Source of the DNA: an uncultured Bacteroidota bacterium | GTDB lineage: Bacteria; Bacteroidota; Bacteroidia; Bacteroidales; SZUA-534 | Assembly (NCBI GenBank): GCA_937885735.1 | Contig: CALABN010000087.1 | Location: forward strand, 1 to 5,265 | Direction of reading: 5' to 3' | DNA: 5,265 bases | Part shown: one piece after another, positions 1 through 4,620 of the stretch | How positions within the stretch are numbered: the stretch's first letter is position 1 | Layout: each line of letters opens with the position of its first letter | The notes under the pieces: generated by a model | Database searches by the model: none | What the model was told of the DNA's origin: nothing | The model's input: the letters and a program-made list of their open reading frames with translations, nothing else | Position numbers and translations under genes: made by a program

Positions 1-92
1 ATACTGTTCACAAGATCCCTGATGCACATTTCGCCTTGCTTCCAAAATACGTTCATCAATTCCTCTTCCTTGGCTGTCAATCGTTGTTTCAT
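1..92 (-). CDS. BlaI/MecI/CopY-family transcriptional repressor, N-terminal fragment
   Basis: The reverse strand reads ATG at 92-90 followed by 29 more open codons to the window edge, so only the start of the protein is present. The peptide begins MKQRLTAKEEELMNVFWKQG and continues EMCIRDLVNS. This is the first helix and start of the winged-helix DNA-binding domain of the BlaI/MecI/CopY family: an LT-x-x-E-x-x-x-M-x-x-x-W core, then the turn into a V/I-R-D-L helix. Family members are dimeric repressors of about 120 residues, usually inactivated when a membrane M56 (BlaR1/MecR1-type) peptidase signals. Such a partner would lie off the left edge and cannot be seen. The gene is divergent from the MATE transporter. 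The start is supported because the family N-terminus normally begins a few residues before LT-x-x-E. The identification is good but rests on 30 residues. Confidence 0.8.
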   Translation of the reverse strand, partial: MKQRLTAKEEELMNVFWKQGEMCIRDLVNS

Positions 93-116
93 CTTTCAAT
101 TATTTATTACACGAAA

Positions 117-124
117 CAAATATA
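117..124 (-). promoter_or_regulatory. candidate -7 promoter element of the BlaI-like gene
   Basis: The reverse strand reads TATATTTG, an exact match to the Bacteroidetes primary sigma -7 consensus TAnnTTTG. It lies 24 bases upstream of the repressor ATG, which would give a leader of about 20 bases. No TTTG or TTG -33 element is visible at the usual distance of about 19-21 bases, so the call rests on one box in AT-rich DNA. Confidence 0.4.
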
Positions 125-142
125 GATAAAATTTAGAATATC

Positions 143-169
143 TACTATATTTATTAGTAATAATACTAA
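143..169. promoter_or_regulatory. TACTA/TAGTA half-site cluster, candidate repressor operator
   Basis: TACTA occurs at 143-147, TAGTA at 155-159 and TACTA again at 164-168. The last two lie within a dyad, TTAGTA (154-159) and TACTAA (164-169), around a 4-base spacer. The two same-strand TACTA copies are 21 bases apart, two helical turns. They sit just upstream of the candidate promoter of a BlaI/MecI-type repressor, a family that is normally autoregulated from dyads in its own promoter region. The bases are not the classical TACA-TGTA BlaI/MecI core, and the DNA is very AT-rich, so chance is a real alternative. Confidence 0.35.
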
Positions 170-329
170 ATCTATTAATAATAATTGAGACAAGCAATAG
201 TAATAAATATTATATCTTATTGATTAATACATGTTTCTACACATATCCAAACCATACATTTTTTTGTAAAAAAAAATTAATTTGGATTTAGGAGATTGAC
301 AATTATCACTCACAAATTATCCTGTCAGC

Positions 330-341
330 AATGTCAATTTT
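330..341. repeat. left copy of a 12-base inverted repeat flanking the MATE gene
   Basis: AATGTCAATTTT here is the exact reverse complement of AAAATTGACATT at 1772-1783. The left copy ends 19 bases before the MATE start codon; the right copy overlaps the last two bases of its TAA stop. The identity stops at 12 bases on both sides. There is no transposase or visible target duplication, so it is not called a mobile element. Confidence 0.5.
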
Positions 342-360
342 TATATTTTAGCGCCCCGTT

Positions 361-1773
361 ATGACACAGGATTTGACACGCGGAAATCCCGCAAAGGTTA
401 TCTTACTTTACTCACTGCCAATCATTTTGGGCAATGTGTTTCAACAGGTGTACAACCTTGTCGACACAGTAATTGTGGGCCGATACCTGGGTTTTCAGGC
501 ACTGGCTGGCGTGGGCATAACGGGCGGCCTCAACTTCCTGGTTCTTGGCTTTGCATTCGGCATCACAGGTGGCCTTGGCATTCGGATTGCACAATTCTTC
601 GGCTCAAAAGACTACGAAAGAATGAGAAAGTCGGTCGGCACATCGCTGATAATCTGTCTTGGACTCTCGGCCCTGCTTACGTTGCTGGCGCTGGCGCTTC
701 TGCCGTGGTTTCTGCGACTGATAAGCACCCCTGAAAGCATCTACACTTACGCCCACGACTATATATTTGTGGTGTTTGCGGGCATTCTTGCCACAGTGGC
801 ATATAATATGGTGTCGTGCATTCTGCGTGCGCTGGGCGACAGCAAGACACCGCTTTACTTCCTGATATTCTCGTCGGTGCTTAACGTAGGGCTCGATATG
901 CTGTGCATTGTGGTGTTCCATTGGGGTGTCACGGGTGCGGCAGTAGCCACCGTAGCCTCACAACTCATTTCGGCAGTACTGTGCTTTGTGTACGCATTCC
1001 GTCGGTATCCAGAGATAAGGCTCAAACTCTCGGACTTCCGCACCAACTGGTCGTTCATCTGGAAACACCTGTGCATTGGACTGCCAATGGCACTGCAATT
1101 CAGCATCACCGCCTTTGGCATCGTGATTCTGCAATCGGCCTTGTGCGGATTTCAGGACACTTACATTGCTGGATTCTCGGCTGCAAGCCGTGTACAGAGT
1201 CTGGGTTCAACGGTTGGTGTGTCGTTTGGCGTGGCAATGGCCAACTACGCTGGACAGAACTACGGTGCAGGCGAGATTGGACGTGTGCGCAGTGGCGTAA
1301 ACTGGACCATTCTGATAGCGTTTGGCGTATGCGCCGTGGCTTCCACCATTATGTCGGTCTTTGCCGACGGGCTCACATCAATGTTTATGGACAAGAGCAC
1401 AACGATAGAGTCGGCAGAGCACATTGCCGAAGTCTATTACGCATCAAAACAATATCTGTATATGAGCGCGATATTCTTCCCGTTCCTTTACATTCTGTTC
1501 GTATACCGAAACGCACTGCAAGGCATTGGCAAGACATTCTGGCCGTTAATGGCTGGTGTCCTTGAACTTATAATCAGGGTTGTGGCATCGGCAATACTGC
1601 CAAAGGTAATGGGATATCCTGGCATCGCCCTTATCGATGTACTCGCCTGGGTAGGCGCCTGCACTGTCTTGGCCATATCCTATTATCTGCAAATGCCAAA
1701 ACAAGTGGCAATGAGCAATTCACAATTCACTCCCGATTCCGATAATAATCGGGACTTTCGGGATTACAATTAA
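361..1773 (+). CDS. MATE-family multidrug/metabolite efflux transporter
   Basis: This 470-residue inner-membrane protein belongs to the MATE (MatE/NorM/DinF) superfamily, which exports cationic drugs or metabolites in exchange for Na+ or H+. The start MTQDLTRGNPAKVILLYSLP, followed by a NVFQQVYNLVDTVIVGRYLG-type segment (residues 25-44), is the hallmark N-terminus of the YoeA/MepA-like branch. About twelve hydrophobic segments fall into two halves, the second beginning near residue 232 with LCIGLPMALQFS, which mirrors the first-half LYSLPIILGNVFQQ. Further family motifs are SKTP (161-164), ANYAGQNYGAG (294-304) and NALQGIGKTFWP (384-395). The ATG at 361 fits the usual family N-terminus. Normal length is about 450; the extra ~20 residues at the C-terminus (after MPKQVAM) are hydrophilic and encoded by repeat-like DNA. 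The substrate cannot be predicted. The gene is divergent from the BlaI-like repressor, so joint regulation is possible but unproven. Confidence 0.93.
   Translation: MTQDLTRGNPAKVILLYSLPIILGNVFQQVYNLVDTVIVGRYLGFQALAGVGITGGLNFLVLGFAFGITGGLGIRIAQFFGSKDYERMRKSVGTSLIICLGLSALLTLLALALLPWFLRLISTPESIYTYAHDYIFVVFAGILATVAYNMVSCILRALGDSKTPLYFLIFSSVLNVGLDMLCIVVFHWGVTGAAVATVASQLISAVLCFVYAFRRYPEIRLKLSDFRTNWSFIWKHLCIGLPMALQFSITAFGIVILQSALCGFQDTYIAGFSAASRVQSLGSTVGVSFGVAMANYAGQNYGAGEIGRVRSGVNWTILIAFGVCAVASTIMSVFADGLTSMFMDKSTTIESAEHIAEVYYASKQYLYMSAIFFPFLYILFVYRNALQGIGKTFWPLMAGVLELIIRVVASAILPKVMGYPGIALIDVLAWVGACTVLAISYYLQMPKQVAMSNSQFTPDSDNNRDFRDYN
1731..1754. repeat. TCCCGATT...AATCGGGA palindrome inside the MATE 3' end
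   Basis: Perfect 8-base arms at 1731-1738 and 1747-1754 surround an 8-base loop. A further TCGGGA at 1758-1763 could pair alternatively with the left arm. The structure lies within the coding sequence for the polar C-terminal tail (about TPDSDNNRD). The same TCCCGAT/ATCGGGA arms recur at 4374-4391 in a non-coding leader, suggesting a dispersed palindromic element. It lacks a following T-run, so it is not a typical intrinsic terminator. Confidence 0.6.
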
Positions 1774-1790
1774 AATTGACATTTTGAAAC

Positions 1791-1819
1791 AAACAAAAAG
1801 GCCGACTATTTGTCGACCT
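1791..1819 (-). terminator. Rho-independent terminator of the LRR gene, possibly bidirectional
   Basis: On the reverse strand AGGTCGAC (1819-1812) pairs fully with GTCGGCCT (1806-1799) using one G-U wobble, around a 5-base loop. It is followed directly by TTTTTGTTTGTTT. This lies 63 bases past the stop of the minus-strand LRR gene. On the plus strand the same stem has a C-A mismatch and is followed by ATTTTGTTGTT, so it may also stop MATE transcripts less efficiently. Confidence 0.75.
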
Positions 1820-1881
1820 ATTTTGTTGTTGCGTCAGTCGTACTCATCTTCATAAAAAAATAAGGTCAGTTTTTCAACCTC

Positions 1882-2802
1882 TTACTTTACCGCATTCCAA
1901 ACAATCTTGCCTCCAATGTTTATCATATCAAGGCCACCGTTTCGCCAATCTTTGTTCCATAGCAAACCTGGACGCTCCGATTCGCATTTGATAACCACAT
2001 TCGGACATTGGCGGAAAGCACCTTCTCCAATTCTTTCAACCGATTTTGGAATCCACACTTCTTTCAAGTCGTAGCAGGCATTGAAGGCTCCACTGCCCAA
2101 ACTGGTGACTGAATTTGGAATGTCGACAGAGACAAGTCCACTGCCTTGAAATGCGCAATCGCCTATGCATGTCACCGTGTTTGGAATGGCTATGGATGTC
2201 AATTCCCTGCACTTGTCGAAGGCCATTGTGGCGATGCTTCTTGTACGCTCGTTAATGGAACACTCCTTGATGTCGGTTGCTGTTGCCATCACCAAAACCA
2301 AATATGGATTATCGGCGTTGCCCAAATAATCGGCGTTGCCGAATGAGTTGAATTTCAATTTTGGGCAACCAAAGCCAAATACTCCCACGTTCGAAATCTT
2401 GTCGCCCATAATGGTTACCGACTCTAAATTTTTACAGTTCGAAAATGCATTGTCGATTGTTGTGACAGAACCTGGAATCACAATAGATGTCAATCCGTTG
2501 CACTCTTCAAATGCTTGAGGACAAATAACTTCAAGCGTATTAGGCAGTGTAACCGACGTCAGTTCCTCGCAACTGAAGAACGCAGATGTGCCGATGCCTG
2601 TGACTGAATATGTAGCACCTTCAAAAGTCACCTTGTCAGGAATAGTCACACTTGTCAAAGCGGAATAACTGCCTCGCGCAACTTCAACGGTGTATGCACT
2701 TGTGATGTTGTAGCAGAGGTCGCCACTCTTGAAATCGTAGGCAAATGTCTGAATTGATAAAAAACACAAAACGGAAACAAACAAACGACGTATCATAAGC
2801 AT
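1882..2802 (-). CDS. secreted BspA-like leucine-rich repeat protein (LRR_5)
   Basis: This is a 306-residue exported protein. It starts MLMIRRLFVSVLCFLSIQ and has a Sec signal peptide with probable cleavage after TFA (residue 21). From about residue 47 to 270 it carries roughly eight TpLRR/BspA repeats of about 22-24 residues. The pattern is L-T-S-V/I-x-I-P-x-x-V-x-x-I-x-x-x-A-F-x-x-C; the clearest are at 80-101, 102-123, 199-220, 222-243 and 245-266. A non-repeat insert at about 148-190 contains the NPYLVLV motif often seen in this family. No type IX secretion C-terminal sorting domain, lipobox or LPXTG is visible, so final location (periplasm or outside) is open. BspA relatives act in adhesion and protein binding, but function here is unproven. 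M3 is an alternative start. The gene is transcribed away from the glycosyltransferase across a 235-base spacer. Confidence 0.88.
   Translation of the reverse strand: MLMIRRLFVSVLCFLSIQTFAYDFKSGDLCYNITSAYTVEVARGSYSALTSVTIPDKVTFEGATYSVTGIGTSAFFSCEELTSVTLPNTLEVICPQAFEECNGLTSIVIPGSVTTIDNAFSNCKNLESVTIMGDKISNVGVFGFGCPKLKFNSFGNADYLGNADNPYLVLVMATATDIKECSINERTRSIATMAFDKCRELTSIAIPNTVTCIGDCAFQGSGLVSVDIPNSVTSLGSGAFNACYDLKEVWIPKSVERIGEGAFRQCPNVVIKCESERPGLLWNKDWRNGGLDMINIGGKIVWNAVK
2311..2340. repeat. 18-base-period tandem duplication within the LRR gene
   Basis: ATCGGCGTTGCC is present identically at 2311-2322 and 2329-2340, an 18-base offset that keeps frame. It encodes two successive copies of GNAD (residues 155-158 and 161-164) just before the NPYLVLV motif. 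This looks like a small in-frame duplication by slippage. Confidence 0.7.
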
Positions 2803-2815
2803 AATAATTTAGTTA

Positions 2816-2837
2816 CGCGTTAATAAACGTCAACGCG
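2816..2837. promoter_or_regulatory. CGCGTT/AACGCG dyad in the LRR gene leader
   Basis: CGCGTT at 2816-2821 and AACGCG at 2832-2837 form a perfect 6-base dyad with a 10-base spacer, 14 bases upstream of the LRR start codon. In RNA it could form a small hairpin near the ribosome-binding region; in DNA it could be an operator. The GC-rich arms stand out from the AT-rich surroundings. No known regulator is assigned. Confidence 0.4.
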
Positions 2838-2863
2838 ACACGATTTATTGTATAACAAACTAA

Positions 2864-2901
2864 ATATCATTCATTCTCGTTGAACGAGCAAATCTTGATA
2901 T
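2864..2901. promoter_or_regulatory. nested dyad upstream of the LRR gene
   Basis: An inner near-perfect palindrome, CTCGTT (2876-2881), G, AACGAG (2883-2888), lies within an outer dyad, ATATCA (2864-2869) and TGATAT (2896-2901). The two share almost the same centre, near 2882. It is 62-99 bases upstream of the LRR start codon. A reverse-strand TTAGTTTG (2863-2856), one mismatch from the -7 consensus TAnnTTTG, lies next to it. This would place the dyad over the promoter, where an operator would act. Confidence 0.4.
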
Positions 2902-3037
2902 GGCGGTTTTCTGGTTCAGACCCCCGTTGGACTCGATACACATCGCCCAATACCTTGAGTTGAATTTTTTAGTGTCTGGTACCTGGAACCTAGTGCGTCG
3001 TAATTCTGAATTGTTAATCGCCTCTTTCCTCCTTGAT
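2901..3037. other. gene-free repeat-like spacer between glycosyltransferase and LRR gene
   Basis: No credible coding sequence fits here. TGGCGGTTTTCTGGTT at 2901-2916 matches TGGCGGTTTGCTGGTT at 4589-4604, beside the EF-G terminator, at 15 of 16 positions, but the partner stem arm is missing. Two near-identical heptamers, TGGTACC and TGGAACC, stand in tandem at 2977-2990 and are followed by TAG. No hairpin plus T-run suitable for ending the glycosyltransferase transcript was found on the minus strand. The block looks like repeat-derived intergenic DNA rather than a gene. Confidence 0.4.
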
Positions 3038-4033
3038 TTATTTTTTGTAAAAGTTCTTCACAAAGCGTCCGTATTCGCCCTTACGCAGGATGATGCGGTT
3101 GATGAAACAGTCGCAGAAGCCACAGCCGTAACCCATCAACTGCACATACGACGCCACCACCGTCAGCAAGGCCACCTTTACGCTTTTTGTCGACACAAGT
3201 GCATCTGCAAAAAAGGCGATGGCTGGCAATGCAAGCACGCACAAAAGCAACGGAAAGAAGCAACACAAGGTAACAAGCAAGATGTTGCCCAAAAAGAAGC
3301 AGGCTGGCAACAAATGAACGAGCTTAAGCGTCCCGCGATGGCGTTTTTCAAGGTTGATGCGGGCTATGCCTGAATTGTAAACCTGCTTGAAAAAGGCCTT
3401 GAACGATGTTCGGCGCTTGTGATATACAAAGGCATCCTTTATCAGTCCAGTCTTGCATCCGCTCTCAATCAGGCGCATGCTGAAATCCATATCCTCGCCA
3501 AAGCGCATGTCGGAATATCCGCCCACCTTAAAAAAGGCATCGCGCTGTATGCCAACGTTGAAGCCACGCGGATAGAACTTGTCCATCTTCTCCTTCTTGC
3601 CACGTATGCCACCCGTGGTCAACACTGATGTCATTGAGTGGCTGATGGCTTTCTGGATTGGCGAAAACGACGGATGCGAGGCATCTGGCCCGCCAAAGCA
3701 CTGCAAATCGCGCTCGCTTAAGGCTTTGTCTATAGCTTTCAGATAGCCTGTTGGGACTATTACGTCGGAATCTATGAAGATGAAATATTCTCCTTTTGCC
3801 TGCGATGCACCATTGTTGCGTGCAAGGCTAGGGCCCGAATTTGGCTGTTCAATGTAGTGAATGTCGAGCCTTGATGAGTATTTCTCTACAACATCCCTGC
3901 TCGTATTTGCCGAACCATCTTCGACAATTGTCACGTCAAACCCGTCAAAATCCTGTTCCAAAAGCGACTCAAGCAACTCGTCAACCTCATTTGGACGGTT
4001 ATACACGGGAACTATGAATGAATATTTCAGCAT
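3038..4033 (-). CDS. family 2 glycosyltransferase with C-terminal membrane segments
   Basis: This 331-residue GT2 (GT-A fold) enzyme would transfer a sugar from a nucleotide-sugar donor, probably onto a cell-surface glycan or lipid-linked acceptor at the inner face of the cytoplasmic membrane. The N-terminal MLKYSFIVPVYNRPNE is the classic GT2 start. EDGS (38-41) and SLARNNG (69-75) belong to the nucleotide-binding part. The metal-binding DxD is DSD (88-90, in FIDSDV). The acceptor-side FNVGIQRDAFFKVGGY is at 158-173, and the ED motif FGEDMDF (178-184) supplies the likely catalytic base. Two hydrophobic blocks, about 238-280 and 286-306, anchor the C-terminus, followed by a basic tail; the second block is cysteine-rich (GYGCGFCDCF). 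The ATG at 4033 matches the family start. It lies 44 bases after the YkgJ-type gene and is probably co-transcribed with it. Donor and acceptor cannot be predicted. Confidence 0.92.
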   Translation of the reverse strand: MLKYSFIVPVYNRPNEVDELLESLLEQDFDGFDVTIVEDGSANTSRDVVEKYSSRLDIHYIEQPNSGPSLARNNGASQAKGEYFIFIDSDVIVPTGYLKAIDKALSERDLQCFGGPDASHPSFSPIQKAISHSMTSVLTTGGIRGKKEKMDKFYPRGFNVGIQRDAFFKVGGYSDMRFGEDMDFSMRLIESGCKTGLIKDAFVYHKRRTSFKAFFKQVYNSGIARINLEKRHRGTLKLVHLLPACFFLGNILLVTLCCFFPLLLCVLALPAIAFFADALVSTKSVKVALLTVVASYVQLMGYGCGFCDCFINRIILRKGEYGRFVKNFYKK

Positions 4034-4077
4034 CTAAATCAATATCTTCTTAAACACAAAACTACAACAAATTGTCA

Positions 4078-4341
4078 TTATAGAAAATCGTCGGCATTCA
4101 GGCCTTCAAGCCCAGCAATAATCCTAACAGCTTCGGCACGCGACTTGCCACAAATGGTTTCGTCGGGGGCAAAGGCACCACAGATGCGCGGGCGTTCAGG
4201 CTTGCCAAAGATACGGCAACGCATATCATCGTCGAGGTTTACACAACGTACTCCCGCAGGCTTGCCGTTTGGCATTCCTGGCAATGGCGAACTTATCGAA
4301 ATAACCGTACAGCATACGGCACAATGTGGCCTACATTCCAT
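4078..4341 (-). CDS. YkgJ-type cysteine-cluster protein
   Basis: This 87-residue soluble protein belongs to the YkgJ/CxxCxxCC family, thought to bind zinc or iron; its cellular role is not established. It starts MECRPHCAVCC and carries eight cysteines (3, 7, 10, 11, 33, 42, 54, 64). The arrangement C-x3-C-x2-CC, then SISSPLPGMPNGKPAG (15-30), CRIFGKPERPRICGAF (42-57) and a terminal ICGKSRAEA helix, closely follows the E. coli YkgJ pattern. The frame is open back to an ATG at 4434. The start at 4341 is chosen because family members begin right at MxCRxxC, and the extra 31 codons run through a TCCCGAT palindrome and look non-coding. The glycosyltransferase gene follows 44 bases downstream, suggesting one transcript. 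No transmembrane segment or signal peptide is visible. Confidence 0.87.
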   Translation of the reverse strand: MECRPHCAVCCTVISISSPLPGMPNGKPAGVRCVNLDDDMRCRIFGKPERPRICGAFAPDETICGKSRAEAVRIIAGLEGLNADDFL

Positions 4342-4349
4342 TTTATTTT

Positions 4350-4371
4350 CGTTAACGCGTGTTTTGAACAC
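4350..4371. promoter_or_regulatory. CGTTAACG palindrome and GTGTT/AACAC hairpin in the YkgJ-type leader
   Basis: CGTTAACG at 4350-4357 is a perfect palindrome 8 bases upstream of the chosen ATG. GTGTT (4359-4363) and AACAC (4367-4371) could fold with a 3-base loop. Both sit where translation initiation occurs, so they may affect it, but no known regulatory element is recognised. Confidence 0.25.
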
Positions 4372-4373
4372 AG

Positions 4374-4391
4374 TCCCGATAGATATCGGGA
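4374..4391. repeat. second TCCCGAT...ATCGGGA palindrome
   Basis: Perfect 7-base arms (4374-4380 and 4385-4391) enclose the 4-base loop AGAT. The element lies 33-50 bases upstream of the chosen YkgJ-type start codon and shares its arms with the palindrome at 1731-1754. It has no T-run, so it is more likely a dispersed repeat or leader hairpin than a terminator. Confidence 0.6.
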
Positions 4392-4463
4392 ACACAAGAC
4401 GACCCGATTCACGGACAATCATTATTGGTTGCAATAATAAAGGTTTAATCAGATCTATTCGAC

Positions 4464-4497
4464 ACTGACAAGAATATTTTTAAGCACGAACTGACAA
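4464..4497. repeat. ACTGACAA direct repeat in the YkgJ-type/EF-G spacer
   Basis: ACTGACAA occurs at 4464-4471 and 4490-4497, offset by 26 bases. Each is followed closely by ATATT, so the similarity extends imperfectly. The pair lies upstream of the YkgJ-type gene. On the reverse strand the right copy overlaps AATATTTG (4502-4495), one mismatch from the TAnnTTTG -7 consensus, so it could belong to the promoter of the YkgJ-glycosyltransferase unit. Confidence 0.35.
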
Positions 4498-4554
4498 ATA
4501 TTACTGTTTTTTTCAGCAAACTAGAGGCTTGTTTTCCGTAGGTTTCACTGCGTT

Positions 4555-4597
4555 CTAAAAACAAAAACCGCCATAGGCGAAATGTCTGTGGCGGTTT
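4555..4597 (-). terminator. Rho-independent terminator of the EF-G paralog gene
   Basis: On the reverse strand AAACCGCCA (4597-4589) pairs perfectly with TGGCGGTTT (4573-4565) across a 15-base loop, which itself contains minor pairing. It is followed by TTTTTGTTTTT. It begins 23 bases after the EF-G paralog stop codon and is a textbook intrinsic terminator separating that gene from the YkgJ-type gene. Confidence 0.9.
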
Positions 4598-4620
4598 GCT
4601 GGTTATAGTTACAATGTGTC

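Larger units (their letters stand above)
93..360. other. AT-rich divergent intergenic region between repressor and MATE gene
   Basis: These 268 bases separate the divergent starts and hold no credible gene. Besides the -7 box and half-site cluster, there is a T-run followed by an A-run near 261-276, and a pair of inverted heptamers, ATTGACA at 295-301 and TGTCAAT at 332-338, 30 bases apart. No good TTTG/TAnnTTTG pair with proper spacing was found for the MATE gene. No Shine-Dalgarno precedes its ATG, which is common in Bacteroidota. Confidence 0.6.

Noticed and set aside
263..284. TTTG at 263-266 and TTAATTTG at 277-284 as a MATE promoter
   Set aside because: The spacing of 10 bases is too short for -33/-7 elements, and the -7 box has a mismatch.
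296..323. TTGACA, 16 bases, TATCCT: an E. coli-style sigma70 promoter upstream of MATE
   Set aside because: The host looks like Bacteroidota, whose primary sigma factor uses TTTG and TAnnTTTG elements. The match is probably accidental, and ATTGACA is also part of a local inverted repeat.
903..1565. 220-codon plus-strand open frame inside the MATE gene
   Set aside because: It is a +1 frame shadow; its product is rich in Cys, His, Trp and Arg with no recognisable domain, whereas the MATE frame has clear motifs throughout.
1731..1754. Palindrome at the MATE 3' end as an intrinsic terminator
   Set aside because: It lies within the coding region before the stop codon and is not followed by a T-run; the hairpin at 1799-1819 fits a terminator better.
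2902..2960. Possible tRNA or structured RNA suggested by GGTTCAGACCCCC
   Set aside because: No acceptor stem, anticodon arm or T-arm geometry can be assembled on either strand.
2900..3373. 157-codon plus-strand open frame beginning in the spacer and running antisense into the glycosyltransferase
   Set aside because: Most of it is the reverse of a well-supported GT2 gene, and the protein shows no domain. The first ~46 codons lie in repeat-like spacer with no promoter or family similarity that I recognise.
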